Shown: piece by piece, positions 11,463 through 23,440 of the stretch
Layout: every line of letters begins with the position of its first letter
How positions within the stretch are numbered: position 1 is the first letter of the stretch
Source of the DNA: Cinnamomum chago
Lineage: Eukaryota > Streptophyta > Magnoliopsida > Laurales > Lauraceae
Direction: 5' to 3'
NCBI GenBank assembly: GCA_038049695.1
Contig: CP142460.1
Coordinates: forward strand, 24,806,501 to 24,870,500
Length of the DNA: 64,000 nucleotides
Translations under genes and position numbers: made by a program
Notes under the pieces: generated by a model
What the model saw: only the letters and a program-made list of their open reading frames with translations
Database searches by the model: none
Told to the model about the DNA's origin: nothing

Positions 11463-11475
11463 ATCTCCCACTTGG
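11463..11475 (-). promoter_or_regulatory. Polypurine tract of the Copia element
   Basis: On the minus strand the sequence AAGTGGGAGAT directly precedes the LTR start TGTTAG. This tract is nearly invariant in plant Copia elements and primes plus-strand DNA synthesis. Confidence 0.8.
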
Positions 11476-14400
11476 GCTCAATGCCAATCAGGATTGCATC
11501 ACATGCCCATCCCGTCTACATGCTGCTCAAAAACCTTGGTGGTCAAAGGCTTAGTAAATGGATCTGCCAGATTGTCCGCAGAAGCTATCTTGGTGATTGC
11601 AATATCACCTCTTTGCACAATCTCTCTGACCAAGTGATACTTCCTCTGTACGTGTTTTTGGCTTTTATGGCTCCTTGGTTCCTTGGACTGAGCGACTGCC
11701 CCGCTGCTGTCACAGTGAACTGTGAGCGGCTGTCATGCCAAAGGTACCACTCCAAGTTCCAAAAGGAATCTTTTGAGTCATACTGCTTCCTTAGATGCTT
11801 CACAAGCCGCTACATATTCAGCCTCATAAGTAGAATCAGCGGTACATTCCTATTTAATACTCCTCCAGCTGATAGCTCCTCCGCCAAGCATAAACACATA
11901 ACCAGAGGTAGATTTCCTGGAATCCTTATCTGACATGAAGTCAGAATCTGTGTATCCGACTGGAATCAGCTCATCACTGCCGTAAATCAACATGTAATCT
12001 CTTGTCCTTCTCAAGTACTTAAGGATACATTTTACAGCAGTCCAATGGTCAAGACCTGGGTTAGACTGATATCTGCTGACTAAGCCCACTGCATGACAGA
12101 TATCCGGTCTAGTACATAGCATAGCATACATGAGGCTACCAATAGCCGAAGCGTATGGAATTGCTCTCATTTGTTCCTTTTCCTCTGGGGTCTTGGGACC
12201 TTGATCCTTAGAAAGGTGCACTCCATGCCTGAAAGGTGTGATACCCTTCTTGGAGTCCTGCATAGCAAACCGTACCAGTACCTTATCTATGTATGCAGCT
12301 TGAGACAAGCCAATCATCCTATTTTTCCGGTCTCGATGGAGTTTGATCCCTAGGATGTAACTAGCTTCTCCCAAGTCCTTCATATCAAAAGTCTTAGCTA
12401 ACCAAACTTTTACCGTTGACAACATTCCTATATCTTTCCCAAGGAGAAGGATGTCGTCGACATATAAAACCAGAAAAACTACCCTGTCACCTTCATTTTT
12501 CATGTACACACATGACTCATCCGGATTTTGACTAAAACCAAATGATTTGATTGCCCGGTCAAAACGGATGTTCCAGCTTCGGGATGTCTGCTTCAGTCCA
12601 TAAATGGACTTCTGCAACTTGCAAACTCTTTGCTTTTGGTTACTTGCTATAAAACTGTCTGGCTGCATCATATAGATGTCTTCCTCAAGATGGCCGTTGA
12701 GAAACGCCATCTTGACATCCATTTGCCAAATCTCATAATCGAGATGAGCCGCAATGGATAAGAGTATCCGGATGGACTTGAGCATGGCTACCGGCGAGAA
12801 GGTTTCCTCATAATCAATACCCTCTTTCTGAGTATACCCTTTCGCAACAAGCCTGACCTTAAAGGTCTCAACTCTTCCATCTGGTCCTCTTTTTCTCTTG
12901 TAGACCCACTTGCACCCAATAGGTTTGATATTGGCAGGCAAGTCCACAAGTGTCCAGACCTGATTAGAGTACATAGACTTCATCCCAGCTTTCATAGCAT
13001 CTTGCCAATGTCCCGAATCAATGTCATTAATTGCTTCATCATAGTTACAGGGATCTTGTTCCAGTTCTTCCGGGATTGCCTCGTAAGACTCTCCCAAGAA
13101 CTAGAACCTATCAGGGGGCCTGATTATTCTCCCACTACGACGAGGCACTGGTGTAACTACTGGGTCTGGTAGGGGCGGTTCTTCCTCAAGTTCGGTCATA
13201 CTTGGATTTGGAATTGATTGTTCTTGAATCTCTTCCAAGATCACCTTTTCCAAAGATTTCCGGTCCATCATATAATCTTCCTCCAGAAAAACCTCATTGG
13301 TGCTTACCAGCACTTTCTGCTCTCTGGGAATATAGAATGTCCAACCTTTAGTTCCTTTAGGATATCCTACAAACGTGCATACTTCCGACTTCGTTTCCAA
13401 CTTATCCGTCTTTACCTTCAGCACGTGTGCCGGACAACCCCAAATGTGTAAATGTTGTAGACTAGGCTTTCGCTCAGACCACAACTCCCGGGGAGTCTTA
13501 GGTACAGACTTAGATGGTACGAGGTTTACTATGTACATCGCAGTATCCAAGGCATATCCCCAAAAGGATATAGGTAATCCTGAGAAACTCATCATAGACC
13601 TGATCATATCTAAAAGAGTCTGGTTCCTTCTTTCCGCTACTCATTATGTTGAGGCATACCAGGAGCAGACAACTGGGATAGAATCTCATTTTCTGATAAG
13701 TATCCCATAAAATCACCAGAGAGATATTCCCCTCCTCGATCTGATCGAAGAGTCTTGATACTTTTACCTAATTGCCTTTTCGCTTCCGCTCGAAACTCTT
13801 TGAACTTTTCAAAAACCTCGGACTTGCGGTGCATAAGGTATATGTATCCATATCTTGAATAATCATCTGTGAAAGTGACAAAGTATTTATATCCTCCTCT
13901 GGCCCTGACATTAATGGGTCCACACACATTAGTATGCACTAATTCCAATAAATCTTTGGCTCTATTGCCCTTGGATGAAAAGGGTCTTTTGGTCATTTTG
14001 CCTTCCAGACAGGACTCACAGACAGGCATTGGTTCTACAACCAATGAAGGCAAGATACCATCTTTCACTAGCCTGTCAATCCTATTTAGATTTATATGAC
14101 CTAGCCTCAAGTGCCAAAGTTTTGTTGGATTAGATGAAGGTGACTTTCTCTTTAATGATGGTCTATTAATTATTTCGGTATCATGTATCTCATACATTGT
14201 AGGAGTTAATAGATAAAGCCCATTGGTTACCTTGCCAGAACATATAAAAGTACCGTTTCTCTTTATAACAACTTCAGTACCAAAAGTAATAGAATAACTT
14301 TTATTCACCAAACTAGAAACTGAAATTAAATTCCGTCTTAAAGGCGGTACATATAGAGTGTCTGACAAAACCAACTTATTATCTTGAAAACATAAAGTAA

Positions 14401-15433
14401 TAACTCCTACTGAAACCGCATCCACCTTAGCATCAAATCCTAGGTTGACAATGATTTCGCCGTCACTGAGTCTCCCGGTTTCCCTGAACCCCTGCAACGA
14501 ATTACATATGTGATTAGTTGCCCCGGAGTCCACACACCAAGATTCTGAAGTACCAGTTGCAAAACTAACTTCAGTAACAAGTGACTCAATCATACCTGAG
14601 GTCTTTTTCTTAGACAGATATTCTGGACAATTCCTCTTCCAATGTCCTGTCATACCACAATGGAAACACTTTCCTTTTGTCCCTGTTCCCTTAGCCTTGC
14701 CAACACCACCATTAGGACCATTCTCCGCCTTAGGACCCTTCGGAACTGATTTCTTCTTGCCTTTCCGCCCTTTGCCTTTCAGTTTGGACTTGGCAAATGA
14801 CTTTTCTGTCATCAGGGCAGTTGGCTTTTTCTTCATAATCCCTTCAGTCACCACCAGCTGGCTAGATAGCTCAGCCAGAGTCAGATTCATTTTATTCATG
14901 TTGTAATTGACCTTGAAATTATTAAATGATTCTGGTAGTGACTCAAGGATTATATCAATCTGCGATTCTGCATCAATCGCAGCCCCCAGTACATCTAACT
15001 CATTCAATGAGTCCATCATTTTCAACATATGGTCCTGTACTGGCATGCCTTCAGCCATCTTGGTGCTTATAAGCACCCTCATAGCAGCCTGTCTAGCAGG
15101 CCTGTCCTGTTCCGCAAACATCTCCTTTAAGTTTGATATAATATCATGTGCAGTCTTAAAGGATTGATGTTGGTGTTGTAAAACACTAGACATAGATGTC
15201 TGTATGTAACATCTGGCCATCTCATCGTCTTTGGCCGACTTGGTGTAAAGTTCCTTTTCTTCCTGTGATGCTTCTGGCAATGGCTCATCAAGGGGGGGTT
15301 TGGTAAGGACATATTTGTATCCTAAAGCTGTCAGGACAATATCCAGGTTCCGTTTCCAGTCTACATAGTTTGACCCCACTAACTTATTTTGGTTGAGGAT
15401 GGTTGCAAGTGGATTGAAAGTGTTTGAATTCAT
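11476..15433 (-). pseudogene. Copia gag-pol polyprotein gene, broken
   Basis: Frame 15460-13637 (likely start Met10, 15433) holds gag, a zinc knuckle CFHCGMTGHWKRNC, the protease motif CVDSGATNH and the integrase start with FTDDYSRYGYIY and the DRGGEY region. A one-base frameshift near 13637 separates it from 13607-13101, the integrase end with LPISFWGYAL. A TAG at 13101-13103 interrupts, then 13097-11850 is RT with MDVKMAFLNG and the catalytic YVDD. A stop near 11850 is followed by the RNase H end, readable with further stops to about 11480. It copies element RNA into DNA and integrates it. The product as it stands would not be made whole. Family assignment is certain; the lesions are directly visible. 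Confidence 0.92.
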
Positions 15434-15460
15434 GCTGAAAATACTGTAGCACATAACCAT

Positions 15461-17152
15461 ACATTCAATTAATAAATTTAAATGACATCAGAGTTTAGTA
15501 TTCTACCAAATTTATATGGAATCCTCATAACCATTAAATTCAGAATACATCGGAATCCCAATCCCCGGGGTATGCCTCCTTGGGGAGTGCGAATACCACC
15601 TAGATTGGTGCGGATCAAAGTTGGTCAAAATCGGAATTAAGACTAACTATCCATGATCCCCCTTCATTCTTTATTATCTAGGTATCTCATACCAAATAAT
15701 GAATGACTCCCGATTTTCTTCGGTTTCTAAAATAAATGAGGCAAATGCTTGGGGATACTACATCATTATTTTAGTTAAGTGTGACCCACCAACTAGCATT
15801 GCATGACAACCGTTGCGAGCAGCTCCTCCTTGGGGAGTGGGCCCCCGCCCCGTCTCACTAACACTATACATAGGAGATCCATACCTAGTAGCCAGACAAA
15901 TAAAAGCCCTCCGTGGGGAACGGCCATACTCGAGATGGCACGAGGCTAATACTTTCTTTACAATGGACCTATGGTGGAAAACCATGGGGATTTGTAAATA
16001 TAAATGCCCCGTTCCCACTTAATATTTTAGAATTGAAGATTTCTTTATAAGGTATTAGGGCCCACATGTATACATCAAATCATCTTATGATATGATCTAA
16101 GATTGGTTCCAATTCAAGTTATTTTAAGGAAAGTTCAGTTTCTAAATTAGAGTTACCAATGTGTCCATCTCATGGGCCATCAACACTAATTAGAACTCTT
16201 TCCAAAATTAATTTGATTTGACCAATTTTAGTTATTTGCTATGTTTGGATCAGATCTGGAAAAAATCTAATTTAAGCATGCATCCATAAATAGAAATTGT
16301 AAAAATAGAAACTAGTCCTCTCCTCCACATGGCCCAAGCGGAATAGACTTCTTGGACTTCTAGACTTTCCAAAAAATTTGGAATTCCTCAAACTCTTTGG
16401 GAAACTCCAAAACTCTTTTGGTAATCTTCAAACTCTTTGATTAGGAGTCCAACATCGCTTTCCTTCTTCGTCTCGGACATCGCCAGAATTTACAAATTTA
16501 GAAAAATTACATAAATTCCTATGCCTCATATATGAGACTTACATGGTAATCTAAAACTAGAATTAAAAGGGCTATAGGGAAATTCATCATGCCTTGCCCT
16601 TTCACTAGAAACCAAGGAAACCATGATGCCCTTTACAATTAGCCTTAAATAAACCAATCACCATAAAAGAAAGCAAAAGACTTGTGGGCCATATGGAGAG
16701 GACATGATCATCTACAAGTTAGTATCTTATACAACCATACAAATCACAAAATAGGCTGCCAAACAATGCTGGAAAAATAGGAAGCATTAATAGACCTGAA
16801 ACTTGAAAAACAAATTCTGCAGAATTTTGCATAGAAGGCCGGGTCGACCTGCCAGGAGGGGCAGGTCGACCCGCCTGCAGTCACCAGGTCGACCTGCCTG
16901 ACGAATTTCTGCAAGCTGGGTTTTCTGTTTCGTGTCTGTTCTTCTCCAAATCACTTCCAAAGTGTCCCAATGGCTTCCTATGATCCTTCCATCATTATTA
17001 AACCCTTTTGTGACTATCCAAACATGAATTTACTATCAAACCAAGCAAGTCCATTAAAACTGATCCTTACATAGCCCTTACTTCATCTTCTTCACATCTC
17101 ATGCAAAGATTGAAGCAAGCTTGCTGGTCTAACATGATTAGAGATGAGGTTA
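15461..17152 (-). other. Long untranslated leader of the Copia element
   Basis: About 1.7 kb lies between the primer-binding site and gag. I see no ORF of interest on the minus strand. It contains CCCCGGGGTATGCCTCCTTG-type and GCTCCTCCTTGGGGAGTGGG repeats at 15560-15850, and a cluster of GGTCGACC palindromes at 16838-16905 (listed separately). Confidence 0.6.
16838..16905. repeat. GGTCGACC palindrome cluster in the Copia leader
   Basis: GGTCGACC or GGTCGACCTGCC occurs three times within about 65 bases in otherwise AT-rich DNA. The inner copies also form a larger inverted repeat (AGGTCGACC and GGTCGACCT). TCTGCA sits on each side at some distance. The cluster lies downstream of the 5' LTR in the transcribed leader. 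Confidence 0.75.
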
Positions 17153-17166
17153 GCCTCTGATACCAA
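17153..17166 (-). other. Primer-binding site of the Copia element
   Basis: On the minus strand the sequence TTGGTATCAGAGGC follows the LTR end CAACA after one or two bases. TGGTATCAGAG is complementary to the 3' end of initiator Met-tRNA, the usual primer of plant Copia elements. Confidence 0.88.
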
Positions 17167-17167
17167 T

Positions 17168-18931
17168 TGTTGGAATATAGGTGGGCCTTCCAGACAGGTT
17201 TCAAAAACTTTTGACCCACTTAATGCAGGGATCAATTGTCTAGAATGCAACAAACCCAATCCAGGTTGCAATTTCCTCAATCTCATAGCCATGTACAGCA
17301 ACAACTACTATCTAGAAGATAGAAAACAAAACATAAACATGCTCCCACGAAATACACAACATACAAGGATGTAGATATACTTTTGGAGCTTTGTTGTGCT
17401 CTAATGGAGGATTTGATTTCTTTACTTTGGTGATGAACAACTTCACAATCCAAATCAGAATCTTCAACTCCTTTTGATCTTCCAACGCTATGTCCCGTAT
17501 TTGATCTCTTTTCTCAAGAAGACGGTGGAATCCTCAAGAGAAAACCCTACTAGTAACTCTAAGGAACCAAAGGTGAAAGAGAGGGGAACTTTGAGAGGAA
17601 GAAGACTTGTACAACTCTTGCACAAGGGGCTGAAAAGTGCTCTTTTAATTATGCACGAATTTGAGAGGAGTATTCCTCTATTTATAGCCCTCCATAAATC
17701 CTTTTTTCCTATTTGAAATAGAAGTTTAACTCCTATTACAAATTAGTAAACATCTCCCTTACTAATTGCCATAGAAGTCTTACTTCCACAACTATTAGTA
17801 ACTTTCTCCTTTCTAATTAAAATAGAAGTCCTACTTCCATTATTAATTAGTAGCTTACCATTACCACTATTAGAAGTCTCACTTCAAATAGAAATAGTAA
17901 CCTTCCTTTTAGAGTTTAAGTAGAATTAGTATCTTTCTAATATATTGGGCTAGCGTGGGGACCACTAGGGATTCCTTAGAAAGTTGACTCCAACTGGGAC
18001 ACGCGACCCCACATCTCATGTGCAATCCGGGCCCACAGTTAATTGCAAATAACTCCACTAAATAAATGCAATTGCATTCCAGTCTTAGGAATAAATATCA
18101 ATGAAGACCCTAAACTTCTACAGTACCACAAGTAGGCCCCTCCATCTATATCCATGGATCAAATGGATCTGTCCACCAAATTAGATCCATATCTTATTAT
18201 CCTTGAGCCCCAATTAATTATAATGATCATATGGTACCTATCCAATTAACTCTTAATCGAAATGGGTGCGCACTTACCAATGATAAATCCATTAATTGGC
18301 ACAAGGGGATATTAAAGATGGATTCCATCTTGACCATTGAATGTTCCCACAGCTCTACTACCACACACCCAAATCACCGAGGTGTTGACCTACAATTGGC
18401 CTCACTCATTGGTGACTCAAAGTAAATGAATAAATAGAAACTTGAGTTCATTAATGTCTCAGGATTATGAGCCTATTGCTAGGGAATTATGAGAGCAGAC
18501 CTTAAATAAAGACAGTGTATATAAGGGGCTTTTCATGGTCCTTCAATACATCCAATGTACCAGCATCATGATCCAGAATCTTACATTCTGATGATCGAGA
18601 TAAATCACACTATCTCATAGTGATCAAAATGCTGCAACCTTGTCAGATGAGGTGTCCAATCTCATCACTGGTTGTGAAGATATTTAAGTATAAGATTTGT
18701 AATACATATCTCCTGTATGTGGATCTCATACATACACATGTATTACATCTAGTATACTTGTGGACTCCAGTTCATCTCACGAACCATTATGTCATTTGTA
18801 TTAGTTATGTGCAAGTATATAGAACACCATTCATCTCATGAAAGGAAAAACATAAATTATTTTGATAAATAAAGAACCTAATCAATTTATTACATCATAT
18901 ACCCATGGTACTGAGACCATAAACTAAAACA
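17168..18931 (-). repeat. 5' LTR of the Copia element
   Basis: It matches 9714-11462 closely. On the minus strand the TATA box GGCTATAAATAG lies near 17676-17690. It ends CCAACA next to the primer-binding site. Near 18512-18530 it carries GTGTATATAAGGGG, missing from the 3' LTR. The outer end is TGTTTTAG rather than TGTTAG, so the last few bases are not certain. Confidence 0.88.
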
Positions 18932-19330
18932 GCATCAACACTTCTTTTTTCGTTCTTGTACCACTCATTTCCTATTGACGGAAGGAAGAAGGCAAAAGTT
19001 GTTAAAGTTGGCCAATTCAACTTGGACAAGTAGTTAGCTATTTTATTCTGGGACCTCCTGTAAAAATTTATTTCTCTAGTATCAAAGGCTTTAAGGAAAT
19101 TAAGGAGCTTTTTCTAAGTAAGCATGAAATCCCAAGGAAGATTCTTTTCTTTTTTTCAAATTCTACGCTAGAATGAGTCAATATCCTTCTAGCATAACTC
19201 GTTTAATCTCATTCTCATGATAAATTAAAACTTCTTCATAGAGGGCCCTTAATTCAGCTTCAAGTGGGTATACTATTTCTATTGCTCCAAAATATGCAAC
19301 CATCATGTCTCCCCCGTGATTCCTTACAAT
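18932..19330 (-). pseudogene. RNase H-like fragment, copy in P2
   Basis: The minus strand encodes, with breaks, the same RNase H-like segment seen more clearly at 42060-42430 (LKAFDTREINF-RRSQNKIANYLSKL). Here a TAG replaces a lysine codon near 19112. The Copia element is inserted just beyond its C-terminal end. Likely a piece of a LINE-type RNase H or of a related host RNase H-like protein; I cannot decide. Confidence 0.5.
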
Positions 19331-19617
19331 GCGGCAATGCCCCCTCATAGTGTTGTCTCGTTACCTAGGTTGACAACCCCACCATGGAATAACTACATCC
19401 CACACAAATACATTGAATTCGGGTGTGTGTGTGTGTGTATTATAATAATAAAAAAAAGGTGTAAAAACAATCTAGGAACACAGAGACCACATGTGGGACA
19501 TCAAATCTAACATAAATGTGATCATAAGAATCAAGAGAAATAACAATGGTTGATAAATAATAATCTTACATGATCTAATCTATTTATAACATAGGTCAAA
19601 GACTCTAGAGATACTAA

Positions 19618-20408
19618 GGTATGTCTGGATGCACAACAAAATACAAGAAAATAATATTTTATATAATATAATCTTTCATTTTCTAAAAAAGAAAGTCTCA
19701 TGCGTTTGGTAATCCAAAAAAAAATTGAAGAAAAAGTTCTTTTCTTTCAAAAAGCTTAATATTTTCTCCTACAACTCCCCCCTTAGAAAATTTTCTACAA
19801 GATAAGAATCTTTCAAAATGACGATTACAACGTGGTAGAGTAAAGTAAAAACTTTAGTTCACCAAATCCATCATGATATGTTTGTTTATATATATGGTAA
19901 AATAAAGTAAAAGTAAATGTCACCGCACGGTAAAGGTGAGGTAAAGTAAAGGTGAGATAAAGTATATGGTGAAGTAAAGTGAGAAGGAATGCTAAAGTAG
20001 TTTCTTTTTTTTAAATTTACTTTATCACATTTTATTGTAGTTTTATATGGTAAATAAAAAGTTACTTATTTACATATGCGGTAAAGTAAAATAAATATTG
20101 ATGTCATATCACGATAAAGGTGAGATAAAGTAAGGTGAAATAAAGTACGTGGTAAAGCAAAGTGGGAGCAAGATAGAGTTATAAGTAGTTGTTTTTTGTA
20201 TTGGCTTTACTCTACTATACTTTACCATGGTTTTGTGTGATAAAAGAAAAGTAATTTATGGTAAAAAAAAAAACATGGCTGTTTAACTTTACTTTACCAC
20301 ATCACTTTTTTATCCAGACATGGCAAATTATATATAAATTAAAATATTTAATAAAAAATATTTTAGTAATATAATTCACTTTAATTATAGCACCTTCCAA
20401 ACAGCTCA
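19618..20408. mobile_element. Truncated PIF/Harbinger-type MITE in P2
   Basis: It begins after TAA (19615-19617) with the terminal repeat GGTATGTCTGGATGC and contains many GGTAAAGTAAAG motifs. It matches the complete copy at 42723-43625 until CAAACAGCTCAA at 20408, after which unrelated DNA follows. The other terminal repeat is missing. Confidence 0.65.
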
Positions 20409-23212
20409 ACCTTTGGTGAATTTTTAGATGTGTTTTATTGTTTTTTTTGTTTTTGTGGATTTAAGGGGGCAGTTTTGATTCTTTTTTTTTGTGTTTATAT
20501 ATGATGTGTGGTGCTGGATGAGTGATGTATTATAGTTGTGGTCATGGTGTAATGAGGTCAAGTGAAACGGAGTGAGGTGCGGAGGTAAAGATGCTAAGGA
20601 GTATGGAATAAAGTGATGTGTGGAGGAGTGGTAAAGTTCTATTTCCTATGAATGATGTATGCATGCAAACCATTGAAAATGTGTGTTTTATTATCATTTC
20701 TAGTTGATTGTGGCTACGAGGTGTGTTTTAACGTTTTCGTTTATCTTAGTTGTGGATTAATTGAATTTTAAAATTGGTTTTGTTTAGTTTTAATTTGCTT
20801 TTGTTGGTTGGTTTGTTTTGTTTTGTTTATTCGTTGCTTTTTTTTAGTTGGGTTTTTTTTTATCATTGGTGAGTTGGTTTTTATTATGTTTTTTTTTTGT
20901 TGTGTCCATTTTTTTTTTTAAATTAAATTCGTTGTTATTGGTTGGTTGGTGGATTTTATTGATGGTTAATCTGTTGTTTTTTGCGGAGAAAACCAAAAAG
21001 AGGGTGGAGGGTGTTCTACGACAACCTCGATTGATTTTTGGCATGGAGAGGCAAGGAGGAGTGCAACGGAGCTACCATTTCATCTTGAATGAGCTGAGGA
21101 ACCACAAGCTACGCACCCTTTTTCTCTACTTTATTGGGTTAAGTCTTTAATTTACGTTTACATTTAAGTTTAATTTTAATTTTTTTTTTTTTTTTTACTT
21201 TTCTTCTTTTAAGTTCAAGTTTGGTTTTAATTTTAAATTTGAGTTTGGTTTTAGTTCTTCATTTAGTGAGTTGATTTCTTTTATGGAATTTAATATGGCA
21301 GGTCTCTTGGCTCCCCGATTAAGATGGCTCGAATGAAGAGTTGATTGCCGTGTAGGAGAACATTATTTATTTGAAAGAATATATGATTCCATGTTCCAAA
21401 GATCACAGATAGGCTTGTCGTTTGCGGCATTGTGTGACAACTAGATCGTCATTACACTATCCTAATCGATGAGGCTACCATGAGCTGGTTATACCCGAGA
21501 TGGATCCCTAAAGGATTAAGGCGCGAATTCAGAGCATCGGGGAATTACATGAGACATTGGAGGGATTTTCCATAACGGTACATACTCTCAGAGTTATACT
21601 CTTGCGAGGCCTCCTATTCTATTGAAAATTGTGCAGAGACGATCGAGGCCCTATATTGTTGTTGTTGCGGTTATGATTGGTGTTTGTTATCTTTTGATGT
21701 TGGTTATTAGTTGTTGATCATTGGTGTTGTATATATGATAGAGGGATGTTATTTTTAGGCTCATTTTTTTCACTTTGATGTATGTATTATGATGTATAAG
21801 ATGTGTGCAAGTGCATGTAGCATTTATAATGTGAGTGCATGCTTTGTAGTTTGACTTAGAAGTGCCTTGGTTGTGTGTATGATGATGATGGGATGGACTC
21901 CCCTGAGGGGCACTGAGGGATCGTGTGAAGTTTTTTTTTTATTATTATTATTAAGACGACAGGTTTTATACCCGATGATTTTTCAAGATCTAAAAAAAAT
22001 AAGGGGGAGAGTGCCGAAATTTTTCTAGAATCTCGAGATCCGTCCCTAGGCATGTGAGTCTCACAAAGGGAGCATTAGTAGTTCAGGATAAATAAAGTGA
22101 GGTTTATATGATAAAAATCAAATAACTACAATCTCACATCAGTCTAAACTTGATAAGAAATATAGAATTGAGTTCTCAAACGACAAGGAGTGCCTAAGTG
22201 TGTGGCATTTGTGACCTAGGTAATTCTATGTTTCGAGGCATTCATAATATCAACTATATATATGAAGGCAGAGGCTCAAGATAACAGCATTTTGGAATCG
22301 CACAACATGTGATATCATAAAAGGATGTGCATAGCATACAACTATAATGAAATTCATCATAGGATATCATAACAAACACAATTTATATATCCCAAGTTTG
22401 GTTATCATCACTTTGTCCTTTTCAAATCAGGAGGAGTTGTGCACAAAATAGTACCCGTGAATAATAATAAAAAATGCCCCAGCTTGTGGGATGTTGTGAA
22501 TGTAATCGGGGTTGGTTTCCCTATAAGGTCTCAAAACAAACTTGTTAGTTTAATATTTTTAGGCCCCCTGCATAGTTCGGCTAAGGTGGTGTCTTTCTTT
22601 CTCGGTAAAAATGTCAGGGGGCCATTTCGGCACTCAAACTTTGAGAATAACAAGATTGAATTCATACCTTAGGGGACACGTCTTCCCTGCATCTAACCAA
22701 AAGTGATTAGTAGTAAAAGCATGCATGAGGTGCGTGTGTGGGGGCTAGTGGTGCTCGTGGCAATTGTGTATGCGATGAGGACCTAGGTTGGGAAGCCGTG
22801 TGAAATCAACATATATTGGTATGAAAAAAATGCCCCAGCATAAGACTAGTGTTTATTCTAGCCGTGGGTAAGGTGTGAAGGTAGATTAGCTTCTCGATCC
22901 ATGATTTTCACTCCGGTGGTAATGTGATCCTCCCTAACTTTCCTGTGGAGGTCGAACCCTCACGGGCCCCCTTTTGTTGCTGCTTAGTCTTTTCGGTTGA
23001 CCTTTGGAGCGCACCTGACTGCCTCCGGGGCTCATTTGTGAGTAATGTTTGTGTGTGGGTTGGTGACTCACCATGCTACCTTAGTGTTGTGGTTTTCGAC
23101 CACCTTCTGCTTAGTTCGCCCGATGAGTACCCATGTCACTCCAGCGAGCCTAATTCTAATAGAATTTTTTTTTCTTTTTTTTTCTTTTTTTGTTTGTTTT
23201 TTTTTTTTAGGG
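20409..23212. other. Unclassified DNA, strongly T/G-rich at first
   Basis: No gene could be supported. From 20409 to about 21290 the plus strand is unusually rich in T and G with long T runs. At 21300-21700 there are stretches with coding-like composition but no open frame of length. GTGCACAAAATAGTACC and AAATGCCCCAGC motifs (22430-22850) suggest repeat DNA. Possibly a decayed retroelement. Confidence 0.4.
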
Positions 23213-23290
23213 TGTGACTGTGCAATGCCCGGGCCCCTTAAGATTTCTGATCAACCCATGTAACGAGATTTCGGCCAATGACTCCCAAAC
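23213..23290 (+). repeat. Direct repeat unit 1 (TGTGACTGTGCAATGCC)
   Basis: About 75 bases beginning TGTGACTGTGCAATGCCCGG and passing through AACCCATGTAACGAG to GGCCAATGAC match 23441-23516 in the same orientation. Both are preceded by a T run. The first copy may be a fragment of the LTR that begins at 23441. Confidence 0.65.
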
Positions 23291-23440
23291 CAAGTGGCTT
23301 TAGGGCACTAGGCATGTAAATACCCCTACGGGCTTACTGGCTCGAGTTAAAAAGGCTACTAACCCAGACTAGTCAAAAAAAATTTTATTCTTTTCAAGAC
23401 TTCTAACTAAACATTTCTCTTCTCTCTTTTTTTTTAACAT

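Larger units (their letters stand above)
9714..18931 (-). mobile_element. Full-length Ty1/Copia retrotransposon, minus strand
   Basis: Two LTRs in direct orientation (9714-11462 and 17168-18931) flank a leader, a gag-pol gene with order gag-protease-integrase-RT-RNase H, a Met-tRNA-type primer-binding site (17153-17166) and a polypurine tract (11463-11475). The order integrase before RT is diagnostic of Copia. RT and integrase wording suggests the Tork-like group; this is inference. Flanks give CCAGC on the left and ACAGC/GCATC on the right, so a 5 bp target duplication is plausible but not exact. The uninterrupted site is seen near 42030. By eye the LTRs differ at some 25-30 positions, which suggests a rather young insertion. 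Confidence 0.92.
7147..20408 (+). repeat. Duplicated segment P2 (split by a Copia element)
   Basis: 7147-9713 plus 18932-20408 (about 4.04 kb together) match 39481-43488 (about 4.01 kb) almost base for base in the same orientation. Content in order: Tat gag remnant, LTR, unassigned DNA, RNase H-like fragment, AT-rich DNA, and a MITE cut at 20408. The other copy lacks the Copia element, which shows the Copia insertion came after the duplication or into only one copy. Confidence 0.85.

Noticed and set aside
9709..18936. Exact 5 bp target duplication for the Copia element
   Set aside because: CCAGC and ACAGC differ by one base and the LTR edge is ambiguous by a few bases, so it is only described as plausible.
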